Assembly (NCBI GenBank): GCA_900315105.1
Contig: OMXX01000008.1
Location: 33,883-97,882, forward strand
Origin: an uncultured Prevotellaceae bacterium
Lineage (GTDB): Bacteria; Bacteroidota; Bacteroidia; Bacteroidales; Bacteroidaceae
DNA length: 64,000 bases
Direction: 5' to 3'
Shown here piece by piece: positions 8,575 to 16,521 of this stretch. A program made the position numbers and the translations under genes. The notes under the pieces were generated by a model, which saw nothing but the letters and a program-made list of their open reading frames with translations, was not told the DNA's origin and searched no databases. Numbering within the stretch: position 1 is the stretch's first letter; each line of letters opens with the position of its first letter.

Positions 8575-8850
8575 ATGAAGAGTTATTTTAAATTTCTGTC
8601 GAGAAATAAGGCTTACACCTTTATTAACATTGCTGGCCTGGTAGTGTCGCTGATGTTCATCATCGCCATTCCACTCTCGTGGTATATCATGCGCGATTGG
8701 CTCAGCAACTTCAGTTATCGCATTGAGCTTAGTGCCTGGATTTTCGTTGCCACCTGTGCCATTGCCCTGTTGGTTGCTATACTCTCTGTTAGCCTCCAAA
8801 TTATCAAGGCTGTCAGAACAAATCCAGTAGAAAGTATTAAAACAGAATAA
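8575..8850 (+). pseudogene. Internally deleted FtsX-type permease remnant (91 aa)
   Basis: The first ~32 residues (MKSYFKFLSRNKAYTFINIA then a membrane helix) align with the N-terminus of the 789-aa permease (MKSYLKFLSRHRLFTIINIV). The last ~58 residues match the C-terminal FtsX end (IAIPLSWY, then a helix and NPVESIKTE; compare IAIPLSWW and NPVNSIKNE). About 700 residues between are missing, yet the frame is intact and two hydrophobic segments remain. Only 3 nt separate its stop from the next permease start, so it still sits in the operon and may be translated. The internal-deletion reading is strong. Whether the miniprotein retains a role is unknown. Confidence 0.85.
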
Positions 8851-8853
8851 AGT

Positions 8854-11208
8854 ATGATTTCAGCAATTAAAACACTAAATAAACGAGGCCAGCATAACTG
8901 GACGAAGATAGTCTGTCTGGCCATAGGATTGGCAGCCGGTGTCGTGCTGATAGGCAAAGTGGGCTTCGAGCAGTCGTATGACGACTTCTTCCCTGAGAGT
9001 AACCGTATCTATGTGGTTTGTGAAGACTTTATCAAGAATGGCGAGTTTTGTCACTTTCCCCAGACATCAGGAGGTATTGTACCAGGCATGCAACGCTATT
9101 GCCCGCAGATAGAGGCTGCCACGCGCTATACAAATGTCGCCTATGATATGCCCATAGTTACGGAAGATGACCACTGGGTGCGCACCAATTATGACCTTGT
9201 GGATAGCTGTTTCTTCGATGTGTTCCCCTTCCGTGTCTTGCAGGGAAATCCCAAGAAAGTGCTAAGTCAGGTGGATTACTGCATGATTTCCCGCTCCTTG
9301 GCAGAAAAACTGGGCGGGAATGTTGTGGGAAAGAAAGTGTATTACAAACGGCGTGGTGGATTGGCGCTTACCATTGGCGGAGTATATGAGAACATCCCTT
9401 TGAACTCCAAGCTCCACAATATGGAGGTGATGATATCAATGTCCTCGATAGCCAAGTTTACCCATGACGGACGCGCTGACTGGGTGGGCTCTGACAACTA
9501 TATAAGCTATGTCCGCTTGGCTGAGGATATCTCTCCCGATGACCTGAAACCGCAGTTGGAGAAGATGAAACAGGAGAATCTGCCCTTGGAAGAAATGAAG
9601 AAAGCCGGAGTGGATGTGGACTTCTCCTTATCACCGCTCATTGACTTCCACACGAAGGATGACGGAGTGCGTCGCATGACGTTGATCCTCTCGCTCCTGG
9701 CAGCAGTGCTCATTGGTTGCGCCGTGATGAACTACCTTCTGTTGGTAGTGGGCGGCATTAGTCGCCGAGCCCGTGAGATGGCGGTTCACAAGTGCTATGG
9801 CGCTGAAAGCCGACATGTATATCATAAGGTGATGGTCGAAAGCGCGGTCCATCTGCTGTTGTCGCTGGCATTGGCAGCCCTGTTGCTCTATGCTGCGAAG
9901 GATATTGTCGAGGAGTTGACATGCGCACCGCTATCCGTGTTGCTGATGGCAGGCAACAATATGTGGATGATAGCGCTGACCTGTCTCGTGGTTCTGCTTA
10001 TCACAGGCATCGTTCCCGGCTACATCTACACCCACATCCCTGTAGCTGCTGCTTTCAAGAACTATAGTCAGAGCCATAGACTGTGGAAACTCCTGCTGTT
10101 AGGCTTGCAGTTCGCATCGGCAACGTTCCTCATTGCGCTGTTGGCTGTGGCTGGGCGACAGTATGATAGAATGATAAACGACGACTTAGGCTACGACTAT
10201 TCCACATTAGGTTCCGTGCAGATTAACGGCTTGTCCGTTGAGCAGCGACAGCTGGTATTGGAGGAGTTGCCCAAGCTGGCATCCGTGAAGGGAGTTACGA
10301 TGTCGTATGCTAATCTGACTGAGCAACAGGGCGGTGATAACATCTATTTGCCTGACGATGACCATGAGTATATGAATATAGCCGACCTTTTCCGTGTAGG
10401 CAACGGTTACTTCGATGTGATGGGTATTCCAATAGTCTCAGGTCGCACCTTTACCGAGCAGACCGACACCTTGTGCGAGGTGATGGTAAGTCGGAAGTTC
10501 GAAGAACGAATGAAGGAACTGGCAGGCTGGGATCAGGCAGTCGGCAAACAGATATTCTGTTCCGCGTTCGACGAACTGCATACCATCGTCGGAGTATATG
10601 AAGATATCCGCATCGGCAGCATTACGAATCCCGACACCCGACCAAGCGCCATTTACTATAGCTACAAGCCGAAATATATGCGTTATATCCTCATCCGCTT
10701 CCAGACAATGGACGGCCTTGAGGCTGCCAACAAGCGACTGAAGGAATTGGTGACTGACAATCCCGACATCCACATCACGCCTTATAACCAGATGGTAGTC
10801 AAACTATATACAGATGCCCATAATTTCCGCACGACTGTGATGATTGGCGGACTGGTGACTCTGCTCATAGCCCTCATCGGACTCATCGGCTATCTATCAG
10901 GCGAGATAGGCAGAAGACAGAAAGAGATTGCTATCCGTAAAGTGAATGGTGCTCGAGCGACTGATGTTATCCGCTTGTTCATTATCGACATCATGCGTGT
11001 AGCTCTGCCCGCCGTCCTTATCGGAGCCATAGCATCCTGGTATGTCTCTCATCTCTGGCAGGAGCAGTTCAGCGAGAAGGCCGTACTTTCACCCCTACTC
11101 TTCTTAGGCTGTGCATTGTTGGTGCTGATAGTCATCATGGGTGTTGTCTGCATAGGCTGCCGTCGCGTCACGACAAGCAATCCCGTCAACTATCTAAAGA
11201 CGGAGTAA
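8854..11208 (+). CDS. Second MacB/FtsX-family ABC transporter permease
   Basis: This 784-aa membrane protein has the same double FtsX/periplasmic-core architecture as the 789-aa permease. It has an N-terminal helix (about residues 20-38), a first helical block (about 270-430) and a last block with EIGRRQKEIAIRKVNGA and a NPVNYLKTE terminus. The short N-terminus differs from its paralogue. It probably heterodimerises with the 789-aa permease or forms an alternative complex powered by the ATPase 70 bp downstream. It starts 3 nt after the 91-aa remnant. Confidence 0.9.
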   Translation: MISAIKTLNKRGQHNWTKIVCLAIGLAAGVVLIGKVGFEQSYDDFFPESNRIYVVCEDFIKNGEFCHFPQTSGGIVPGMQRYCPQIEAATRYTNVAYDMPIVTEDDHWVRTNYDLVDSCFFDVFPFRVLQGNPKKVLSQVDYCMISRSLAEKLGGNVVGKKVYYKRRGGLALTIGGVYENIPLNSKLHNMEVMISMSSIAKFTHDGRADWVGSDNYISYVRLAEDISPDDLKPQLEKMKQENLPLEEMKKAGVDVDFSLSPLIDFHTKDDGVRRMTLILSLLAAVLIGCAVMNYLLLVVGGISRRAREMAVHKCYGAESRHVYHKVMVESAVHLLLSLALAALLLYAAKDIVEELTCAPLSVLLMAGNNMWMIALTCLVVLLITGIVPGYIYTHIPVAAAFKNYSQSHRLWKLLLLGLQFASATFLIALLAVAGRQYDRMINDDLGYDYSTLGSVQINGLSVEQRQLVLEELPKLASVKGVTMSYANLTEQQGGDNIYLPDDDHEYMNIADLFRVGNGYFDVMGIPIVSGRTFTEQTDTLCEVMVSRKFEERMKELAGWDQAVGKQIFCSAFDELHTIVGVYEDIRIGSITNPDTRPSAIYYSYKPKYMRYILIRFQTMDGLEAANKRLKELVTDNPDIHITPYNQMVVKLYTDAHNFRTTVMIGGLVTLLIALIGLIGYLSGEIGRRQKEIAIRKVNGARATDVIRLFIIDIMRVALPAVLIGAIASWYVSHLWQEQFSEKAVLSPLLFLGCALLVLIVIMGVVCIGCRRVTTSNPVNYLKTE

Positions 11209-11220
11209 GGTGGAAAAGAT

Positions 11221-11276
11221 TAAAGTGTAAAGTGTAAAGATTAAAGTATAAAGTTTAAAGATTAAAGTTTAAGTTG
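11221..11276. repeat. Eight-unit 7-bp tract (TAAAGTG/TAAAGAT)
   Basis: Eight TAAAGNN heptamers fill the gap between the permease and ATPase genes, the same family as at 8464. Confidence 0.85.
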
Positions 11277-11280
11277 AAAA

Positions 11281-11955
11281 ATGATAAAATTAGAAAACAT
11301 TCAGAAGGTATTCCGCACAGAAGAGGTGGAGACCGTAGCATTGGGCGGCGTATCGCTCGAAGTAAAGAAAGGTGAGTTCGTAGCCATCATGGGCCCTTCA
11401 GGCTGTGGTAAGTCAACACTATTGAATATCCTTGGCCTGCTCGACAATCCCACCAATGGCACCTACATGCTCGATGGTGAGAACGTAGGACAGCTGAAGG
11501 AGAGTCAGCGCACAAAGGTTCGCAAGGGAAAGATCGGCTTCGTGTTCCAGAGCTTCAACCTCATCGACGAAATGAACGTAGAGGAGAACGTGGAACTGCC
11601 GCTTACCTACCTCGGCGTACCCAAGAAGGAGCGTAAGGCACGTGTAGAAGAGGTGCTGCGCCGTATGGCTATCTCGCATCGCGCCCATCACTTCCCTCAG
11701 CAGCTCTCTGGCGGTCAGCAGCAGCGTGTAGCCATTGCCCGAGCCGTGGTGATGAATCCAAAACTCATCCTTGCCGACGAGCCAACAGGAAACCTCGACT
11801 CAAAAAATGGTCTTGAGGTGATGCAGCTGCTCACCCAATTAAATCAGGAAGGTACCACCGTCGTAATGGTAACTCACTCCGAGCGCGATGCCGGCTATGC
11901 ACAGCGTGTTATCAACCTCCTCGACGGTCAGGTAGTGCCAGAAGTGAAACTATAA
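11281..11955 (+). CDS. ABC transporter ATPase, LolD/MacB-type
   Basis: This 224-aa protein has a full set of ABC motifs: Walker [10 protein letters not shown] (residues 38-46), Q-loop FVFQSFNLI, signature LSGGQQQR, Walker [13 protein letters not shown] and the H-loop THSERDA. The compact size and motif set fit the LolD/MacB-N subfamily that powers FtsX-type mechanotransmission permeases. It is the last gene of the tolC-adaptor-permease-permease-ATPase operon and is followed by a strong terminator. Confidence 0.95.
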   Translation: MIKLENIQKVFRTEEVETVALGGVSLEVKKGEFVAIMGPSGCGKSTLLNILGLLDNPTNGTYMLDGENVGQLKESQRTKVRKGKIGFVFQSFNLIDEMNVEENVELPLTYLGVPKKERKARVEEVLRRMAISHRAHHFPQQLSGGQQQRVAIARAVVMNPKLILADEPTGNLDSKNGLEVMQLLTQLNQEGTTVVMVTHSERDAGYAQRVINLLDGQVVPEVKL

Positions 11956-11995
11956 ATACTCACTATAAAATACTCTCTCTTATTATGTTTATGAT

Positions 11996-12036
11996 GGGTA
12001 GCGTTAGCTTTATGCCGGCGCTACCCTCTTTTCTTG
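11996..12036 (+). terminator. Intrinsic terminator of the efflux operon
   Basis: GGGTAGCG (11996-12003) pairs with CGCTACCC (12019-12026), with additional partial pairing inside, followed by TCTTTTCTTGTT. Confidence 0.85.
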
Positions 12037-12070
12037 TTGAAAACAAATTATGAAGCATTTACGCGCAGTA

Positions 12071-12130
12071 ATGAGTACTGACTAGAAGAAACTTCCTCAA
12101 GGAATATATAAGGTGAAAAGGGTAAAATAA
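12071..12130 (+). pseudogene. Degenerate copy of the 3' end of the M6 protease gene
   Basis: These 60 nt align without gaps to 1527-1586, the last 60 nt of the protease gene, with 6 differences by my count. One creates an in-frame TAG. The encoded KKLPQGIYKVK is retained and both copies end in TAA. This is an orphan C-terminal-tail remnant with no body attached. Confidence 0.8.
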
Positions 12131-12138
12131 AGCCGCTG

Positions 12139-12530
12139 AAAAAAACTTTTTCGCGCTAATCCTACATTCCTACATCGACACCCGTGTAAATTATTGGTGC
12201 ACAGAAGTTTGTAGCGATTTTAAATATTGCCCAACCCTACACTAATCCTACACTGAACCTACACTAAAACCTGAATTTTTAAGAAATTCAGGTTAATTGA
12301 TAATTAATAATGAATAATTTATAATTAAGTTTGACTTGAACTCTCATAATACTATTCAAATTATTAATTATCAATTATCCATTATCAATTACCTACATTA
12401 AAATGTAGGTTCAGTGTAGGATTAGTGTAGGATTTGCGTATATTTGAAAACCTTGTAACGCATTAAGTATGTGTACGTTATATAGGGTCGAAATGTAGGA
12501 ATGTAGGATTAGCGCGAAAAAGTTTTTTCT
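12139..12530. repeat. Nested inverted-repeat cassette with poly-A/poly-T ends
   Basis: A perfect 36-bp inverted repeat (12140-12175 and 12493-12528, beginning AAAAAACTTTTTCGCG) encloses a second perfect 28-bp inverted repeat (12236-12263 and 12404-12431). The second is made of 11-bp units (CCTACACTAAT, CCTACACTGAA). The centre is AT-rich with its own ATTAATTATCA inversions. No ORF is present. A cassette with the same terminal design but different internal units lies at 36382-36601. Confidence 0.85.
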
Positions 12531-12557
12531 GGAGATTTCCAAAGACCTCCCTTGCTC

Positions 12558-12640
12558 TTCGCTCTTCCTCCGTTCCAAGTCCGTTTCAGGTCCGTTGTAA
12601 GTCCGTTCTGCCTTCGCTATGCCTCCGTTCCTTAGAATGG
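12558..12640. repeat. 11-bp-period array (TCCG core), seven units
   Basis: TCCG or TTCG occurs at 12558, 12569, 12580, 12591, 12602, 12613 and 12624, exactly 11 bp apart. A typical unit is AGTCCGTTTCA. It lies in the convergent gap between the ATPase and the LolC/E-like gene. Confidence 0.85.
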
Positions 12641-12700
12641 GCGAAAAATGGGAGTTACAATGGTATATGAATTTGATGACAAAAATCTATTCCAGATTTT

Positions 12701-13936
12701 CTACTTTTCCAACAGTCTTCTGCTCATATATCTCACAGGATACCAGACGGCTATCCAACCTACTGCTATAACGGTTAGAAAGACTATTGCCACGTCGATA
12801 TAATGCACGCTTACAGGATAGGCATCAATAACAAACGAACCGCTTGAAGAGCCGAGACGTACAAAGCCGTACTGTTGCTGTAACCAGCAGAGCAAGAGTC
12901 CAAGAAGCACTCCCGCAACAGCACCGATAAGGGTTATCATCCTTCCCTCAAGCATGAAGATATCTGATATCTGTTTGTCGGATGCACCAAGGCATCGCAG
13001 CGTTTCCACATCATTCTTCTTGTCGATGATGAGCATTGACAATGAACCTATGATATTAAAACATGCCACCACAAGAATGAACGTCAGGAAGATATAAGCC
13101 ATGAGCTTCTCTATCTCCATAACATTGAACGTGTCTGCCTGTTGCTCATAGCGGTTCAGCACACGGAACTTGTCTCCTGCCACCTTCTGCATCTTCTTCT
13201 GCACGGCATCAACATCCACACCCGGTTTCAACTTTAACTCAAGGGCTGTAAGCTCACCGTCACAACCAAAGAGATTACGGGCAAACTGTATGGAGGTTAG
13301 GATGTAATTCTTGTCGTAGCGTGACTGCTGAACGCTGAATACCACACCCGGAGAGAGTAATGAGTCAACTACAAATCCGTCCATTGGGTCTGACAAATCC
13401 AACTGTCCTTCACGACGTGGCGCATAGATATTAAGATAACCATCCCAACGGGCACCTGTGCCAAGAGTCTGAGCCAGTCTGATACCCATTATACCATACT
13501 GTAAATCAGCCACATGTAGTTCGTAGGCCCCATCGCCATACAGAATATTCTGAATGTTTACAAGTTTGTTGAAGTTATCATCCACACCCTTTATCATCAC
13601 CATTGACTGCTGGTCGCGATAGATAGTGAGAGCCTGATCCTCCACACTTTCCGTTGCAACTTCTATCTCTGGGAATTGGCGTATCTTTGTCAGTTCAGGA
13701 GCATCAGCAGGGGCATATTTCCCCATAGCAGGTACTATCTCAATCTGCGGGTCAAACTGAGTAAAGAAACCTGCCACCATATCGTGGAAACCGTTGAAGA
13801 CACTAAGCACGACGACAAGTGCCATCGTGGCAACAGCAACGCCCACAACGGATATAAACGATATCAAGTTGATTACGTTGGTACTCTTCTTCGAAAAGAG
13901 ATACCTTCGGGATATGTAGAACGGAAAAGAAGACAT
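12701..13936 (-). CDS. LolC/LolE-like lipoprotein-releasing permease (FtsX family)
   Basis: The protein is 411 aa when started at ATG 13936 (MSSFPFYISRRYLFSKKSTN). An ATG 24 nt further upstream only adds residues encoded by a GC-rich palindromic repeat. There are four membrane helices: one after residue ~25, then a large periplasmic domain, then three at about 275-300, 320-345 and 375-400. The motif SVVGVAVATMALVVVLSVFNGF is typical of the LolC/E family, which extracts lipoproteins from the inner membrane with LolD. It follows rbfA on the same strand; rbfA next to an FtsX permease is a pairing I recall from other Bacteroidales. Confidence 0.9.
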   Translation of the reverse strand: MSSFPFYISRRYLFSKKSTNVINLISFISVVGVAVATMALVVVLSVFNGFHDMVAGFFTQFDPQIEIVPAMGKYAPADAPELTKIRQFPEIEVATESVEDQALTIYRDQQSMVMIKGVDDNFNKLVNIQNILYGDGAYELHVADLQYGIMGIRLAQTLGTGARWDGYLNIYAPRREGQLDLSDPMDGFVVDSLLSPGVVFSVQQSRYDKNYILTSIQFARNLFGCDGELTALELKLKPGVDVDAVQKKMQKVAGDKFRVLNRYEQQADTFNVMEIEKLMAYIFLTFILVVACFNIIGSLSMLIIDKKNDVETLRCLGASDKQISDIFMLEGRMITLIGAVAGVLLGLLLCWLQQQYGFVRLGSSSGSFVIDAYPVSVHYIDVAIVFLTVIAVGWIAVWYPVRYMSRRLLEK

Positions 13937-13937
13937 A

Positions 13938-14150
13938 AGACCTACCCCATCCCTCCCCAAGGGAGGGTGTTTTATATAGTAAAGAACGCCCCAATAGACT
14001 TCCTATATAAGTTCTCTGGGTAATAAATTAGATTGTTATTATTGAGTTTATATTCATCCGCACCCCTTTCCACAAAAAATGTAACTACTCCCCCATGTGG
14101 GGGAAGGGGGGAGAAACCCTCCCTTGGGGAGGGTACTGGGTGGGTCTCTA
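13938..14150. repeat. GC-palindrome pair between rbfA and the Lol permease gene
   Basis: ATCCCTCCCCAAGGGAGGG (about 13949-13967) recurs inverted at about 14116-14134 with shared flanks (GACCTACCCC versus GTGGGTC), and a CCCCCATGTGGGGG palindrome lies between. It is the same family as the elements at 14499, 25302 and 60630. Confidence 0.7.
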
Positions 14151-14483
14151 CTTCTTCAGCAACTCGTCAATCCTCTCCAGATAGTCAAGGGAGTCATCGA
14201 TGAAGAAACGAAGTTCAGGGATGATGCGCAACTGATTACGAACACGGGTGCCGAGTTCGTAACGGATCTGCTTTTCATTTGCCTGAATGTTCTTGATAAT
14301 CTCCTCACCACGCTCAGAAGGGAACACACTAAGATTTGCTGTGCATATACTGAGGTCTGGAGAGATACGAACACGAGTAACACTTACCAGCACACCCGGC
14401 ATCATACGTGTCTGTGCCTGGAATATTGAAGCCAGCTCCTTCTGGAGCATACGGCATATACGAGCTTGTCTTGTTTCTTGCAT
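14148..14483 (-). CDS. rbfA: Ribosome-binding factor A
   Basis: The protein is 111 aa from ATG 14483 (MQETRQARICRMLQKELASI). The upstream in-frame ATG would add only repeat-encoded residues. The KH-like RbfA fold is recognisable from RICRMLQKELASIFQ, VSVTRVRISPDLSICTANLSVFP and the ending RNQLRIIPELRFFIDDSLDYLERIDELL. RbfA assists maturation of the 30S subunit 5' end of 16S rRNA and is needed in cold adaptation. Its start codon lies about 16 nt downstream of a strong hairpin with a T-run, so how it is transcribed is unclear. Confidence 0.95.
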   Translation of the reverse strand: MQETRQARICRMLQKELASIFQAQTRMMPGVLVSVTRVRISPDLSICTANLSVFPSERGEEIIKNIQANEKQIRYELGTRVRNQLRIIPELRFFIDDSLDYLERIDELLKK

Positions 14484-14498
14484 AATAAAAAAAACACA

Positions 14499-14645
14499 GC
14501 CCCTCACCTGCCCTTCGGGCATCCTCTCCCCAAGGGGCGAGGGGGAAATTACATTTTATCGCTTAAAAATCTATCCTTTAAAGGATTTTTACTAACTTCT
14601 TCCTCGCCCCTTGGGGAGAGGATGCCCAAAGGGCAGGTGAGGGGC
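14499..14645. repeat. Long GC-rich inverted repeat, bidirectional terminator-like
   Basis: Arms at 14499-14545 and 14599-14645 pair over about 44 of 47 positions (GCCCCTCACCTGCCC at the ends, AAGGGGCGAGG inside). The centre holds ATCCTTTAAAGGAT. Eight Ts follow on the minus strand and five on the plus strand. It separates the GH25 gene from rbfA. The same design, with related sequence, occurs at 60630-60799. Confidence 0.85.
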
Positions 14646-14648
14646 TTT

Positions 14649-16433
14649 TTAATTGCCACAAAACCTATCCCATTCCGTCTGGAAGCCATTGAACACATTG
14701 ATATCGACCTCTGTGTTTATGCCCTTGACACGACCGTCTGGACACAACTGCCAATATACAAGGTTCACATTCGGGCGGTACATACCATAACGGGCTATCC
14801 ACACGTTGTAATTCTTCATCAGGTCGGGCGCTGCTGGAAGGTGTCTGTCCACAAACTTCTGACTAACGTAGAGAATAGGCTTCACACCGTATGCCTGCTC
14901 TACCATATTCAGCCACTTGCGTATATGGGCGAACATCGCCTTTGTACCACCCATCTGCCTTATCTGTCCAGCTGTCGGCTCAACATCGAGCACAGGAGGG
15001 AAGTCACCATACTGATAACGCGAGTTCCTGAGGAAGAACATAGCCTGCTCTGCGCCTGTGGTCTTGGTAGAGAAGAAATGATATGTCCCCACCTTATATC
15101 CGTGGCTACGAGCAGCCTTGTAGTCTGCGTAATAGTAGTTATTCTTGATGCTCTTACCCTCGGTTGACTTGATATAGATGAATGAAATCTTATAGTTCAC
15201 ATCACCTGATATCGTCTTCTTGCTGATATTGCCGAGGTGGGTTATCTTCAGGTCGTTCCAGTTGATGCCGAACTTCTGCACCTTGTTCCGCACACGCAGC
15301 ACCTTCTTTCCCTTACGGTTACGCACCCATTTCTTCACCTTCGTTATCTTCTCATGCTGATAACGCGAGATATCGATGCCATAGATACGCTCTTCGGTAT
15401 AGGTAATGAGTTCTCCCAGATAACCGCCGTCTTTCCACTCACCTATGCGCATTCGCATACCAGGCGTGAGTGCCAGACCAAAACCTGAACGTAATCCATG
15501 AAGCCAATTACCCTCGTAGTAACCGCCATCATTTTTATAGAGCTTTCCATAACCATGATAGTGGCCTGCGGAATCAACACTACCGATATAGGTTCCGAGA
15601 GAGTCAATCCTCACATGACTTGGCAATACCATTCTCGGAGCCGGACGCTTTGCGAGATGCTGCTTTATCATGTCGGTGCAGAAAGTATTCAGACTGGTAG
15701 AGAGATAGTATGGCTTTCTGCTGTCCTTTGTACGGATTATCACCATACCGTTCTTCTCCTTCACCATTTCACACTCCACACGAACAGGGCGTGCAGAGGC
15801 TTCCTCGGATTCTTTTATCCATGCGTAGTAACGTGAACATAGTTCTAGACGCAGCGGAGCCTTATTATCAATCTTCGCAAGAGCCTTTGCAACCCCATTG
15901 AGCGAATCCTTTGAGTGATGCATATATTCACTTGCACGAGTAACAACGTCAAAGCCGTCCTCAGTCACATTATGTGTGCGGATGTAATAATCCGCATGTT
16001 CCTCCTGCTCTTCTATGTTTACAAGGAGTCTCTTTACCGACGCCTTCTGACGGGCTACGATTTTATGCAACTGCTCACTACTTGCCTTACAAAACGAGAC
16101 AGTATCAGCCTTCATCACCATCAGTCTGCCCTTGCATGAGGGTATCACAGGAAGCCAATTCACCCATTGGCCGGGAATGGAATATGTGACGGTCGTTACA
16201 TTTGAATGGCTGTCCGGTCTGCCTCCCACGAAAAGCGTATCGCCCTGAATATCGCGAAAGGACATCAACGTATCATTACCCGACATCAATAGAAAACAAT
16301 CCTCGCGCTCTACCTTCGCATCTGACATTGCTATCTCTTCAGGAGACACACTACGTGACTGCCAAAGGAATACTACAATAATGATGCAGAGTATGACTGC
16401 AGGAAATATACTATACTTAATTACCTTTTTCAT
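14649..16433 (-). CDS. Membrane-anchored MORN-repeat GH25 lysozyme
   Basis: This 594-aa protein has an N-terminal membrane anchor (about residues 5-25), a ~250-residue region without recognisable domain, MORN-like repeats around residues 285-335 (HGYGKLYKNDGGYYEGNWLH, RSGFGLAL) and a C-terminal GH25 domain (about 350-590). GH25 hallmarks are YGIDISRYQ, FIYIKSTEG, GYKVGTYHFFS, PPVLDVEP (catalytic acids) and NVWIARYG/YWQLCPDG. GH25 enzymes are muramidases that cleave the MurNAc-GlcNAc linkage. The N-anchor places it in the periplasm for cell-wall remodelling. The gene is monocistronic between its own promoter and the inverted repeat at 14499. Confidence 0.88.
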   Translation of the reverse strand: MKKVIKYSIFPAVILCIIIVVFLWQSRSVSPEEIAMSDAKVEREDCFLLMSGNDTLMSFRDIQGDTLFVGGRPDSHSNVTTVTYSIPGQWVNWLPVIPSCKGRLMVMKADTVSFCKASSEQLHKIVARQKASVKRLLVNIEEQEEHADYYIRTHNVTEDGFDVVTRASEYMHHSKDSLNGVAKALAKIDNKAPLRLELCSRYYAWIKESEEASARPVRVECEMVKEKNGMVIIRTKDSRKPYYLSTSLNTFCTDMIKQHLAKRPAPRMVLPSHVRIDSLGTYIGSVDSAGHYHGYGKLYKNDGGYYEGNWLHGLRSGFGLALTPGMRMRIGEWKDGGYLGELITYTEERIYGIDISRYQHEKITKVKKWVRNRKGKKVLRVRNKVQKFGINWNDLKITHLGNISKKTISGDVNYKISFIYIKSTEGKSIKNNYYYADYKAARSHGYKVGTYHFFSTKTTGAEQAMFFLRNSRYQYGDFPPVLDVEPTAGQIRQMGGTKAMFAHIRKWLNMVEQAYGVKPILYVSQKFVDRHLPAAPDLMKNYNVWIARYGMYRPNVNLVYWQLCPDGRVKGINTEVDINVFNGFQTEWDRFCGN

Positions 16434-16443
16434 TATTAGAGAG

Positions 16444-16451
16444 CAAAATTA
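16444..16451 (-). promoter_or_regulatory. -7 element of the GH25 gene
   Basis: TAATTTTG on the minus strand, 10 nt upstream of the start codon, matches TAnnTTTG. The -33 match is weak. Confidence 0.45.
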
Positions 16452-16494
16452 CACATTTTTTTTTTCATAAATGCAAGTTGTTGATATTTTTTTA

Positions 16495-16502
16495 TATCTT
16501 TG
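16495..16502 (+). promoter_or_regulatory. -7 element of comM
   Basis: TATCTTTG followed by CATC matches the Bacteroidetes -7 consensus, 20 nt upstream of ATG 16522. It supports that start over the ORF's first ATG at 16471, which precedes the promoter. Confidence 0.6.
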
Positions 16503-16521
16503 CATCAAAATATTTAATCTT

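Noticed and set aside
8446..8799. Minus-strand 117-codon ORF across the 7-bp tract and permease remnant
   Set aside because: Its sequence (repeated LLFTLYS) is just the translated heptamer tract antisense to a better gene.
14466..15167. Plus-strand 233-codon ORF opposite the GH25 gene
   Set aside because: It is antisense to a well-supported lysozyme domain and begins inside the palindromic element.
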